From NCBI GenBank assembly GCA_011009095.1, contig VTPC01000809.1:36434-100433 (forward strand): 64,000 nt of DNA, in the 5' to 3' direction. This document shows positions 24,401-35,110 of this stretch, piece by piece. The position numbers were made by a program, and so were the translations under genes. The notes under the pieces were generated by a model. It was not told where the DNA came from and did no database searches. It worked only from the letters and a program-made list of their open reading frames with translations. The DNA comes from Ignelater luminosus (lineage: Eukaryota; Arthropoda; Insecta; Coleoptera; Elateridae). Within the stretch, counting starts at the first letter, position 1. The number at the start of each line of letters is the position of its first letter.

Positions 24401-27400
24401 TGACTCTTTTGGGATGGAATCACGCTTTGCACAATCGTAATAAAGATTGCAGTTTTTTCTTCAAGTGCCGAGTTCTCTTAAAGCAATATTCTTGGTATTG
24501 TACATTCTACAACTGTTAAAGCCCAGTTGTCTCACAACAATTTTTCACTTGAATCAATTGCCTTTCCATTATCAATCTGGCTTAATAGGTCAATTGGACT
24601 CGTTTAAGATTTACAGAAGTTCGAGAAAGAGAGGAATATTACGTGTGACGCCTTACGTGAACCATTCAAGATTGAGGGCACGTTTCTCACACTAAACAAC
24701 CTAATATTTTTGTGAATTCTAAAAGGCAAACTACTGACTAGGTGACTGTGGGATTGGGAATCTAGCAACTTCACGGTCAAATCAATCCAGAGGTCAAGTA
24801 GGGTTGACAGCAAAAATTGTAATGTAATTCAACGCTATGTCACCATATAGGATCCAAAAAAACATTTACAGACCCTGGAGCCAAATTGGACCAGTCTGAT
24901 CCCGATTTTTTGCCATATTTAAAATTCTGTTTTACAGATACCTTGTTACGACCTTTCTCAACCAGACACTACAAGCTACTGGTACTATTTGATATAAAAA
25001 CGACTATAAATCTTTCTCCAGGATTCCAAGAGTACAATATACACTAAGTTATTGGCAACAATTTGTAAAACGTATTATCGTCGCTGCTCTAGTATTTTCT
25101 TTCCTGACAGGTCCACTTAGGACAGCAAACGGCTTGAGTTCTCAGTCATCGACAGTCATCTTTTTATTACAAATAAAACAGATTTAGAACCAGTCTTAGA
25201 CTACCATCGTAGATTTGTGAAGGCAAATTGAGTAGAAGTGAATATTTTCATTTCAATAGTTATTTGAAAAATCCAAATTACTACTAAAAAAGGTCATGTA
25301 CAATATCTATTAACTAATGCTGTGGAAACAGTTAAAGAGTTTCAATGTGCTTTAAAATTTACAAAATCAAACATGATCGATTTGATCGTTTGACCGTGAA
25401 GGACATTATTAATCTTCTGTTGTTCAAACTATTGTGCAGAATTTCTCTTCCAGTTGAAGACTCACTAACCATTTTATATAAAGCATAAAATGTGCAGATA
25501 TGCAAATAATCTTAGTCTGCAATTAACTACTAAATACGGAACGCAAGCAGTCAGATCTTTGTAAGAAAATAAGTTGATCAGTAATACCAACAACAACAAC
25601 ACTCGATCATGTCAAGAAGCTTCAAGAAACTTCTCTTTCGTGTCTCATTCAACTAAATCTGAATTGGTAGAATGCTTCATTACCTAAGCTAATGTTCTTT
25701 TATTTATCGAGCAGATTCACGAAAGGCTACATTCAGACACAAAGAGATTAGTTAACCCGAAGCTCTTCTTCTTCTAGCAATAACCAAAGATGATGATTTT
25801 GATCCATTCAGATTTTATAAAACATATACAACAGTCTTGAGTGCCAAACGGAAGAGAAAAACCTACATCATATCGTATAACAACTTGTTGGTGTAATATC
25901 ATTTATGGGCACCAACATGATAGTTTGGCTCAATAAAGAATTGGGATTACGGACGTTTTCTTGCATTTCATTTACACTGGAATCTTGCCTGGTCCAATTT
26001 TAATGAAAATGTTTAACGTGCCAAATACCTTTACTGAGAAGATGGCATTTTTGTATGTTTACCTCCTAGCGGGAGGTCTTATCCGCGACTTTTGGGTTTT
26101 GAGTCAAGTATGTAAATTTGCATGTTTTCACAATTATTTTAAAATTTATTGTGTTTGACACTAATATAAAATGGTAACGTTCCCCTATAAGGTAAATAAA
26201 ACTACTGTTTTTCCACACAACTTTATTTAAGATTATACTACAACTTTTTGGCCTGAAGATGTTGTTAACATGGGAAAGCAGCAGATCCGGTTGTCTTAAA
26301 TAAAGCTGTGTGGAAAACAAAACGGTCGTTTTATTCACCTTTATGATACCATTGTGTCAGCCTTGATACGTCATGCAAATGCTGGTTATGTGTTGTTTCA
26401 TCAAACTTCCTCTTTCTGGAGAAAGCAATTCAAGTTGAAGTTTTCAAGTAAAAATTCGGCAATGCAATAAGAAACCTTAATGATGTGCATAGTTAGATTG
26501 GAAGACTTATGGCTGTTAAGCCGATTAGGGACCTTTGGCTTGTGGATCCCCTATAAATTTCGTTTAAAAATTAGAATTGTCAGTTTGTGTCTAAAGGTAG
26601 TTAAGCTGTCTCTTTGGTCAGTCTTGCCATGGATTTACAAGCATTGACAATCGCTAAAAACTTTGTACTGTATAAACAATATGGCAACTGTCTAGTTTAG
26701 CTTGATTTTCTTTTCTTTTTGTTCTTACTAGTTTCTCTAAAAAATACATTGGTTAGGAACTGATAATTTTCATACTAAATCTTCAAAGTAAAGTGAGATA
26801 AGCTTTAGTATATTTACCACCATAATGCCTTAAACATCAAATGCACTGCAATATACCTATACCTAACCCAGCTTGTTGCCTTAAAGAGGATCACCTAATA
26901 CTAATTATCCTTTTAGAATTTTAAATGTAGGGATTACGTAACATACACGTTTTATATTGATTAATGCGATCTCACCCTGTTTGTCGCTTAATTTTATTTA
27001 AATAAATACAAATGTTAATTAAAATGAAGTTGTGTGGAATATTTCCGTTGATATATTACGCAATTGTCTCCTGGGTTTTATTTAATATCTTCTCATAAGC
27101 AGCACGTTTTACGACATTTACCTATTTAATTTAATCTAATCTTTTTCTCATATATGATAAAATAAACACATTATATCCTTATTGTAGATATGGTACTAAT
27201 TTATGTATTTCGTGCTGGCAACAGTTATACGGAAATATAATATCCCCACCGTGACAGTAACATAAAAAATGTAAATTTCGCGTCAGATTTGTTACACTAA
27301 TAAATCTAGCCTGTTTTATTTTTAATGCAAGTTTATATGATATAATTCTAGACATAAAATTAAAAATTTACAATTTAATTAAAACATTCTGCCATTAACA

Positions 27401-27864
27401 AAATAAATTGTACTTTCCTTAAATTGTTAATTAAAATGTTAATGAATACAGATTTTAAGTTGCAAACTGAAATATTTAAGTTTGATTATTTCAAAGTCTC
27501 CATAGTTACACTTTTTAGGATGGAATAATAAAAAAATAGAAAATAAATTCTTGCAAAATTTATTTGTATTCAGCGAAATCTTAAAATAATATTATATAAA
27601 TGAATTTATTTCGGTTCGACAATTTGAAATTCAGTTCGATTCCAAGTGAACAAATTCCCCTAAATAAAGTATAAATCCTTCCGCTTCTTTCTTGTGTCAT
27701 ATATTCTTTATGTTTTCCCATAAAATTTTCTGAATTCCAGCTGGTAGTTTTTAAAGGTTAAAACAGGGATAAGTTGGTGAAGTACTATTAAGGAATTCTA
27801 TTATGTGCAAACGAAACACTAATTGCGTCAAGCATGCAAAGCAATAAATAATCAAGCGACTTAC
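24401..27864. other. noncoding stretch flanking the Ig2 exon on its 3' side
   Basis: Apart from the 26.15-26.36 kb foldback there is little. At about 25775-25850 a frame reads ITKDDDFDPFRFYKTYTTVL, faintly like the tyrosine-recombinase-like proteins of some insect elements. AATAAA-type signals on the minus strand occur near 27605 and 27557, downstream of the read-through stop of the Ig2 exon. Confidence 0.4.
26154..26364. repeat. foldback element with a CTGAAGA-containing loop
   Basis: Left arm 26187-26232 and right arm 26294-26344 are inverted copies (TCCACACAACTTTATTTAAG against the inverted form with one change, plus AATAAAAC). Weaker pairing extends outward through ATGGTA and TGACAC to about 26154 and 26364. 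The loop holds GCCTGAAGATGTTGTTAACA then TGGGAAAG, resembling the CTGAAGATG...GAAACG segment common in Penelope-like and other insect repeats. Confidence 0.55.
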
Positions 27865-28263
27865 CTTGAACCCTATCGGCTCTAGAGCCAGCTGGAGCGA
27901 CAGTACCACGACTTTCAAGTACAGAAGCTCTAATGGGTCTCTCGCCTTCCACAGATTCCTCGTTGCTACGCCAATAAATTGTGGCAATCGTGGCAGAGCA
28001 TTTGAGTTTCATGTCACCTTTGCGAAAGTGTTTCTGTTTTACGGTAAACTCCAGTCCTAAAATGGAGGTCTCGAGTCCTTCGCGTCCCGTGATTATAGTT
28101 TCGGGACCTCGCAAAAAAGACGGGTCTGCTTGTTCGCCGTTGATAAACCAGTTAAGAAGAGCCGCAGGTTTAGAACGGCCAGACGTGCAGTTTACTCGGA
28201 CCGTGTCACCAATTTGATAGCGGGGCTTTCCTCCAGTTATTCGTGGACCTTCCTCCGGGAGAG
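27865..28263 (-). CDS. beaten path (Beat) family gene, Ig domain 2 exon
   Basis: On the minus strand a TTTTTGCAG acceptor precedes the exon and CAAG|GTAAGT follows it. The 399-nt exon (133 codons) enters and leaves in phase 1, matching the phase at the end of the 52.5-kb exon. The joined codon GCT gives A followed by LPEEGPRITGG. Landmarks in order: RYQIGDTVRVNCTSGRSKPA (first Ig2 cysteine, NCT sequon), LLNWFINGEQAD (core Trp), GLETSILGLEFTV, HFRKGDMKLKCSATI (second cysteine) and YWRSNEESVEG. This arrangement is diagnostic of Beat proteins. The preceding intron, 28264-52528, is about 24.3 kb and full of repeats. If the GTAAGT donor is not used, the frame continues 20-odd codons to a stop at about 27788. 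A downstream exon should therefore exist below 27864, or an intron-retained short form may be made. Confidence 0.96.
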
Positions 28264-29387
28264 CTGCAAAAAGTGAGCACGGATTAACGACAAGCCTAAC
28301 TCTAGCCTATTAACGCTTATTAAACAAACGAGAGAATACACAGAACGGCAGCTTTGTACGAAGTTCATTTTAAAGACGACTTTATTATTAAACTAAACAG
28401 GAAATGGGACGAACATTCGGGCGAATGATTTATTCGTGTTCGGTGGTTTAAACTGGTGGTATCTTATATTTTATACCTACCCTTTTTCGGATCTCCTCTT
28501 CGTATTCAAAACCAAATGTAGAAAATGAAAATGAATGTACTCAATCTGAGGGGGGCCTAAGAAAGTTTCCTCGGGGTCGAAATGCCAATGCACGAAAAAT
28601 TTTCCAAGTTAAGCTGGAGAAAAATACTGTTACCTGTATCCCGAGCTCTTGATTTATTTCAGCGAAAGGTCCGTTGCGTTTGATATCGATTAGTGAAGAA
28701 AATTGTAGCACACAAATTACAAGCGATATATAACGGGGCGGTTAAAGTGGAGAAGTTCGCGGAATCGAAATTTACTCGAAATTTAGATTCACAAAGAGAT
28801 CTTGAAGCGCCTCCTCGCATCCGCAACCATTAAAAGAATTCCTGGCGAAGTCGAAATGACATTGTTTCTCTCTCCTTTATTTAATCTAGCAGTATAAAGA
28901 TACAGCGGTTGAAAGTTTGCGAGAATTCAGAGCTCCCACTTATTTAAGTTCGTTCCCAAAGATAAAAGTTAGATAACAGGAAGCAGCGGATAAGGAGGAG
29001 TAAGACAGGTAAAAAAACCGCAGAAATTGAATTGCGGATGAACACTTCTTTTAACATAATTGAATAATCCCTTACAGAAAAAGCGCAACTTTTCAAGATT
29101 CATTTCGTTGCCTCGCCACCACAACTTTATTGTTTCGCACTTTTCTCAACATACTTCATTGATTTTAATTAAACCCCACGATTACTCCACTCCACTAGAC
29201 TAAATTTCTTTCCCATTTAAATTCCTCGCAGGAAATTCTTATTTATTTGAATGTAAAAAATTTTAAAACCAATCTCTAGTAGAAAATTCAAATTATAAAT
29301 TTACATAATGGTCTTGCTTTTATTTGGTTTCTAGACAAAACTAATAATTTTCTTAGCATCGTAAAATTTTATTTCGTTTTACTAAGA

Positions 29388-29578
29388 ATTTCCATTAATA
29401 ATAAAGTCTTTTTCAGATTTACATGAAACAAACATAAAAGTTCTAATAATACCGGGTTTCTTATCAGATGTTAGATTTCTATATTAAAGAAACTGTGTCA
29501 ATAATAATAATTTTCTCAAGTTACGGAAAATTTGTTTTCTATTACTGTTTGCTTGTTTTTTCTATCGGATTTATGAAT
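29388..29578. repeat. direct duplication, copy A
   Basis: This 191-bp segment recurs at 30408-30580 in the same orientation, about 1,020 bp away, with roughly a dozen substitutions. It differs by an extra stretch of about 18 bp (AATAATAATAATTTTCTC) present only here. Shared runs include ATTTCCATTAATAATAAAGT and GGGTTTCTTATCAGATGTTA. The pair could be remnants of terminal repeats or a local duplication. Confidence 0.85.
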
Positions 29579-30407
29579 AACTGAAACATTAACGATAAAA
29601 GTGGTATTTATTAGATAATCTAAAAAAAGTAAATAGTCAAGAGCAAATACAATTTGTACATTGTCAAGCTGTAATAGTAAACACACAAGAATATGCAGAT
29701 GATAATATTTACTTTCCCAAAATACATGAATTATAATAATTGAAACACAATATAAAATTTAGAAAGTTGACAAAAATAGTTATTTATGTGTTAACAGCGA
29801 AAAGTGACGCTTTGGCAATTTTGTGAGATATGGTCGCGGCCAGAGGCGTAACCAAGGGTCGTAATCTCACGAAAACGACAATGACACTTTGTTTTCGCAT
29901 TACACTTATGATTTTTTCTATGACATGCTGTAAGCAAAAATAATAATTTTATTTAGTTAGCTATATATTGTACGTATCTAGGAGTAATCTACGTCTGCTG
30001 AGTTCCTAGCCTTCGGCTTTCACCCAGGAGGAATCAAAGTAAAACCAAACCTATTGTAATTTTGTCGCTTGTCATAGCAACGAACGACAAAAAAAAAGGG
30101 TGGAGTAATACAAGACTGCGATTGAAAACTTCAATGGCGCACAAAAACAATTTTTTGTTTTTAGCAATAAACAGGATCCAAATGAAAATCAGACATATAC
30201 ATAGTGGTTAGTTATTTAAAGCAGTAGCGCACGCCAGTTTTGGTTAGAGATTTTTTAATCCATGATAGTGTTTTCTGAGAAATGGATAAGGAATCTGGAG
30301 CAGGTTTAGAGGAGCAATTTCCAAATTATTATGAGCAGATAGTAATTATCATTCTAAGTTTTCCTGTTCTTTCTACTGATGACGTTTGAAAAAATTACTA
30401 TACAGTC

Positions 30408-30580
30408 ATTTCCATTAATAATAAAGTCTTTCTCAGATTTACATGAAACAAGCATAAAAGTTCTAATAATACTGGGTTTCTTATCAGATGTTAGATTTCT
30501 ATATTAAAGAAACTATGTCAAGTTACAGAAAATTTGTTTTCCATGACTGTTTACTTGTTTTTGCTATCCAATTTATGAAT
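30408..30580. repeat. direct duplication, copy B
   Basis: Partner of 29388-29578. It lacks the internal stretch of about 18 bp. The 830 bp between the copies contains GAGGCGTAACCAAGGG, a short ORF beginning MDKESGAGLEEQFPNYYEQ at about 30283 and ending after 36 codons, and no recognised retroviral-type coding sequence. Confidence 0.85.
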
Positions 30581-32149
30581 TGTTCAGTAACAGCCAGCTG
30601 TGGTAAAATGTATGTTGATAAGAAATCCCAATCTCCTCTGTTGTCCTTATAAAATGCCAAAAGTGGAAAATTGAATTTTAGTTGGCATGAGAAAGTATCG
30701 CACACGACTCTCGAATACTATAAATACAGTAGCGTCTCGCAATGTTTGATACTCAATCTATCGTCAGCTTCACACTTGGGATTGTATGAATCGAATAAGC
30801 CTATTAAGAAACATATTTTACATGTTATGAGCGATCGGGTTCTGATATATGAGGAACTCCATAGCATTTTATGTTATTAAATCTATGCGCTCTTACACAA
30901 GGGCATTTCCTCATATCAGAGGTTTCAATCAGTTTACCAGAAGCTGATCTTACTTTAATAAATATTAATTGCCTACCTCGCTGACAAATAACCCAAAACT
31001 TATATCGACACTTTTAGAGACGCCGGCATCACAAATATCTTAATACTCTTCAGCATCAACAAAAATGTACCGAATTATACGATAATTTAAATGTTAACAG
31101 GTTGGTTCTCAGAAAAGGCTAGTTGTTACATCTTCATTGGCGTTTAGGCCGCAGAAAATCTATAACACCGGCCAGTGATGGTATCATTTGCGTAGTCACA
31201 GTTTATACATTTATTGGCTTTTTGTTCGATCGGTGATCAATTATGTCCACTCTCAACTTAGTGATAAAGAGGTCATTTTGGCAAGCGGAATGTTTGATCA
31301 TCGCTATGGTCTTTTTTTAGTTTAATTTTGAAGTTTTTAGTCTCTTGTTGTTATTGCATTGTTGCATTTTTTTATTTGTGTTATCAAAGACAGTTTCAAA
31401 ACTTGATCCAACTCCAAGTAGCTGGAATTGCATTGTCAGCCACCACAGCAAATAGAGTAACAGGATCGGGCAGGCTCAATTATATTCGTTAGATTTATGA
31501 TTAGATAAAATAAACCAGCATATCGGCGCCAAATCGAACAATCGGCACATTAATATATTCCCTAAACTAGCCAGTTTGGGCTGATACGGGCAAGGAATTT
31601 TTCTAAGATGAGATCGAGTTCACGGACTGGAGCGCATGATCCTGCATTGGATGCCCAAATTAAAAAAATAAAACTTTACCATACCTTAATTATAAAACCT
31701 ATACTGCCAACAAGAACCTGTTTTCATTTTGCAGTTACATATTGTTATATGAGTAACTGAAAAATATAAATTTGTAATCTGATATTAAATGAGAATTTCC
31801 ATGAAACTGCTATCGCAAATATCCTAGGGAAACGCGGACATACATCGATAAAATATGAATATTTAATGTAACTAATAGAAAATGGGCGAAAAGGCATAAA
31901 TGGATGACGCGGCGTCTTGATATTCTAATAGCTTGTTGTTATTGGTCGAAAGCTTAAACAAACAGAGTTGTAGTTCATTAATTAAAAATCCAAGAGCAAG
32001 AATCCCTAAATTTCTTGATCTTAAATTGCAGTCAGAAAGTTTTAATTTGACATAAACGCTAGCGACAGCTATATCGGTCAAATATCTCCTTTAGGACAGT
32101 CGTTCTAGTGTACTTTGTAAAGTAGATTTGTTTCAAGTTTGCTGAGTTC

Positions 32150-32790
32150 TTGTAAAGATGATTATGTTGATCTGTACAATTTGCTCCGACAGCCAGACGG
32201 CACTAAAAGAAGTTTGCGTAGCCAAGACAAGAAATTCTTTTGTTCAAAAGTGTTCAAACGCTCTGAAAGAACTTCTTACAACAAAGAAAGTTAGCTTCGT
32301 CTGAGTTCCTGGGCACAGCAGGATCCATGGCAATGAGAAGGCGAACAAACTTGCTACACTTGGATACCAAGGATGCCTGCTTAGTAACACAATTCTTTCG
32401 GGAATATCAAGGCAACAGATCTCACCACCCCTGAATGCATGGGCTTTCAAGGCTCAGCGACTTGGCTAAAAAGCAATGGATATGCCAGGTGAAAACCATA
32501 TAACCGATTATTAACTTGTGAAAGCTAGACTGTTTAAAAAAATTAAATCCTAATTGTCCTAATTGGGGTGCCTCACAGGTCACTGCATTTTAAGAAGGTA
32601 CGTGTCGCTTATGGTGTTATGCCCTAAATATGGGAATAGCAATGAAACCTCTTTCTAGGACAGGTTATGAGAGGCTGAACTTCAAGAGCTTTCATGGCGT
32701 TACCCAAGCAAGGAAGCTTTAGCTTGGATCGAAATTCTCAGTTTCGTACTGGAGTCAGGTAGGTTGTTTAGACAGAGAGCAAAGGAAAGA
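32150..32790 (+). pseudogene. RNase H and C-terminal fragment of an R1/LOA-like non-LTR ORF2
   Basis: One frame reads ILICTICSDSQTALKEV (about 32166-32215; SDSQ contains a conserved RNase H acidic residue), then KKVSFV-stop-VPGHSRIHGNEKANKLA (about 32287-32355). The motif normally reads FVWVPGHSxxxGNExAD, so the stop TGA at 32302-32304 replaces the Trp codon. Farther on, LTGHCILRRYVS at about 32572-32607 matches the C-terminal LTGHCxLRxH zinc-binding region. WRYPSKEALAWIEILSFVLE ends near 32755. It is a 5'-truncated, stop-bearing 3' part of such an element inside the beat intron. Confidence 0.75.
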
Positions 32791-34589
32791 ATACTAAATG
32801 GTTGTAGAAGTGGTTGAGGAAGTGGCGAGATGTTAGTAAAAAGAGCCTATAAAGACATATTTGCAGGACTCAAGCCTTCCCAACTATAACTATTACTACC
32901 ACTTCTGCCTGTACGAGTGAACTTACAATTGATGAAGTTTTTAAGCTTCCATCTTAAACATAAGACCAATATTTAAGGAAAGAAGTTTGTAGCAAAAGGT
33001 CCTAACATTTTACAAGTTAGTCGGTATCACTTATTTTTAAAGCTATGACTTTCTTACTTGGCATACAAATAGGTTCGAGTACAAAGAATCCAACGGTACC
33101 CTAAACTCAGTTTTGTTTTTCGAGTTAGGATCGTTTTGCTTAGTGGGGCAGTATATTTCATAGGCTTTAGAATTTTTAAGATGCGGCAAGTGAAAAGGCT
33201 TGTGGGTAAAATTTTTTGTACCAAGAAAATCACACTCTTTTACACAGGATTTACAGTAAACAGGAAAACCTGAAGAATACCTTGAGAAAGTCAGAAAATT
33301 CGTTTAGATCATACGTATGTCAAGGAAGCCATTTGAAAAATTTGAAATCTGGCTGAAATGTCTTTTTCTAGAAAAATGCAAAAATTTTATCAACTGATTT
33401 TTATCTTTTTAAATTCTTAAATATCCTAAATAGAAATTGTTGTTATGACGTCTCAGTTGTCAGACGTATAATATTATGGGGTTTTTCGAATGACGCCCCG
33501 CGACTTGTAACATAAACTTCTCGATGTATTGATATCAATTTTGGATAGTTCAGACCAAAAAGTCAAAATAGAAGCAAATTTTGTAATCTACCAATAATCT
33601 GAAGTAACCATTACCGTTGTTACATAATTGCATCTGGTTGTCGCAAACTCAACACTCACCTAGTGGTGTCACTGATTGTGATTATAAAGGGAGAATGAGT
33701 AAACAGCATTAGTTGACTTGAACCTACAACAAGGTATGCGTTTGCGCATCTTCTTAATGTCAACAGTTCGGTATGAGCCAATGTTCTGGTATTCAATTAA
33801 TTCAAAGTCATATGGCTGTCTAAACAGAAGAATTACAGTTTCAGTTAAAGTATTGTTTAGAAAAACAAAGAATTTTTAAGGAAACAGGTTACGCCGTAAC
33901 TTTTGCACACACTAATGTTAACATAATTCTCATCGAATCTGGAATATTCTAAAGAGTTGGGAGACTTGATATTCCGGTTTTGGTGAAGATCTAGGTGTAA
34001 AATTCCCGAAAACCCATAAACCATAAGCATGGCATAATTTTAAATCCAAAGTGATCTTGGTCTTGCGATTAAACAATTTAAGTAAATTTGCAATGTAATA
34101 AGAGTCCAGAACTACTATCTTATTTTTCTGCCTCTGTCAGTAGGTAGTATTGTGGTATTTTTAAATTGACATTTAGATGACCTTGATCTCTTTCTTTTCT
34201 TCATATTTTGCTGAACAAATAAGCTTGACAGTTGCTAATCAAAGTAACTCTAATCTAGTTTTTGGCAATTATTTTACAAAGCTAACGTTTATTTTCTTTA
34301 GGACTCCTCTTAGAAAGGATTTCCATGTCGTGATCAAGCAAACCCTAACAGGAGCAAGATAAAACAAAAAAGAAGGTTTGTAGGAATTTTGGAGATGTTG
34401 TCTTCATCTTCAAAAATGATCTCTTCTGAAAGTTATGTTCAGAGTTGTTGCTTTACTGGTTTATTATTTTTGTACAAAGACGTACACATGTCTGAAAAGA
34501 TTCCAAACAAGATACAGTAAGAAGATTGAAACACGAGATTTTTAAGTTAAAAGTTTAATTGCAGGAGCAGAGTATCTTTTGAGCAAATT

Positions 34590-35110
34590 CATAAAGACTC
34601 TAACACAATGGCAAAACCCATCATATGCGATCAATAAACTAAAGCATAGCATCAGAAGAGATCAGCAAAATAAGAAATTAGAAACCAAAAGATATCCTTT
34701 CTAACAACACAAGGTGAAATATTAGCAAGTGAGAAATAAATAACACTGAAGATACAAGAATTAGAAATGATGTAATAAGTCTGAAAAGCTACGTAATCTG
34801 AAAGATCCGAGGTTTTCTAAAAAAAAAAATAGATAAACGCAGAAAACATAACAAGGCTTTAAAATGATGGTAATAGATTTTTATGAAAACTTACAGAAGT
34901 CTAAAACTAACAATAAAATCGTCATTTCCAAAAAACCATACAAAAAGTTTAGTCTCCAACTCTTTAGACGACAGTTCATGTAATTTATTCAGATAAAGTT
35001 TCAAATTGGGCAGTCAAGTGAAAAAAAGGACGCTAAAATGAATTTGGTGAAACGAATGACAATTAAATGAAATTTGCAGAAATTCGTTACTAAGCTGATG
35101 AATAATGATG
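34590..35110 (+). pseudogene. weak non-LTR retroelement linker/RT fragment
   Basis: Broken frames read SFLTTQGEILASEK (about 34700-34735), VIDFYENLQKSKTNNKIVIS (about 34870-34930) and NLQKFVTKLMNNDE (about 35075-35115). They resemble the pre-RT segment of insect RTE/CR1-type proteins (forms such as 'GEILxxxEEILxxxxxFYxxLYxSKxxN' and 'LLxxLTKLxN'). There is no catalytic motif and there are many stops. Treat as tentative. Confidence 0.3.

Noticed and set aside
25760-25870. Tyrosine-recombinase-like protein fragment (DDDFDPFRFYKTY).
   Set aside because: Too short, and no following catalytic motif is present.
17400-32790. Idea that the 17.4-20.1 kb and 32.2-32.8 kb retroelement pieces are one insertion split by later DNA.
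   Set aside because: The beat Ig2 exon (27865-28263) lies between them, so the intervening DNA is ancestral, not inserted.
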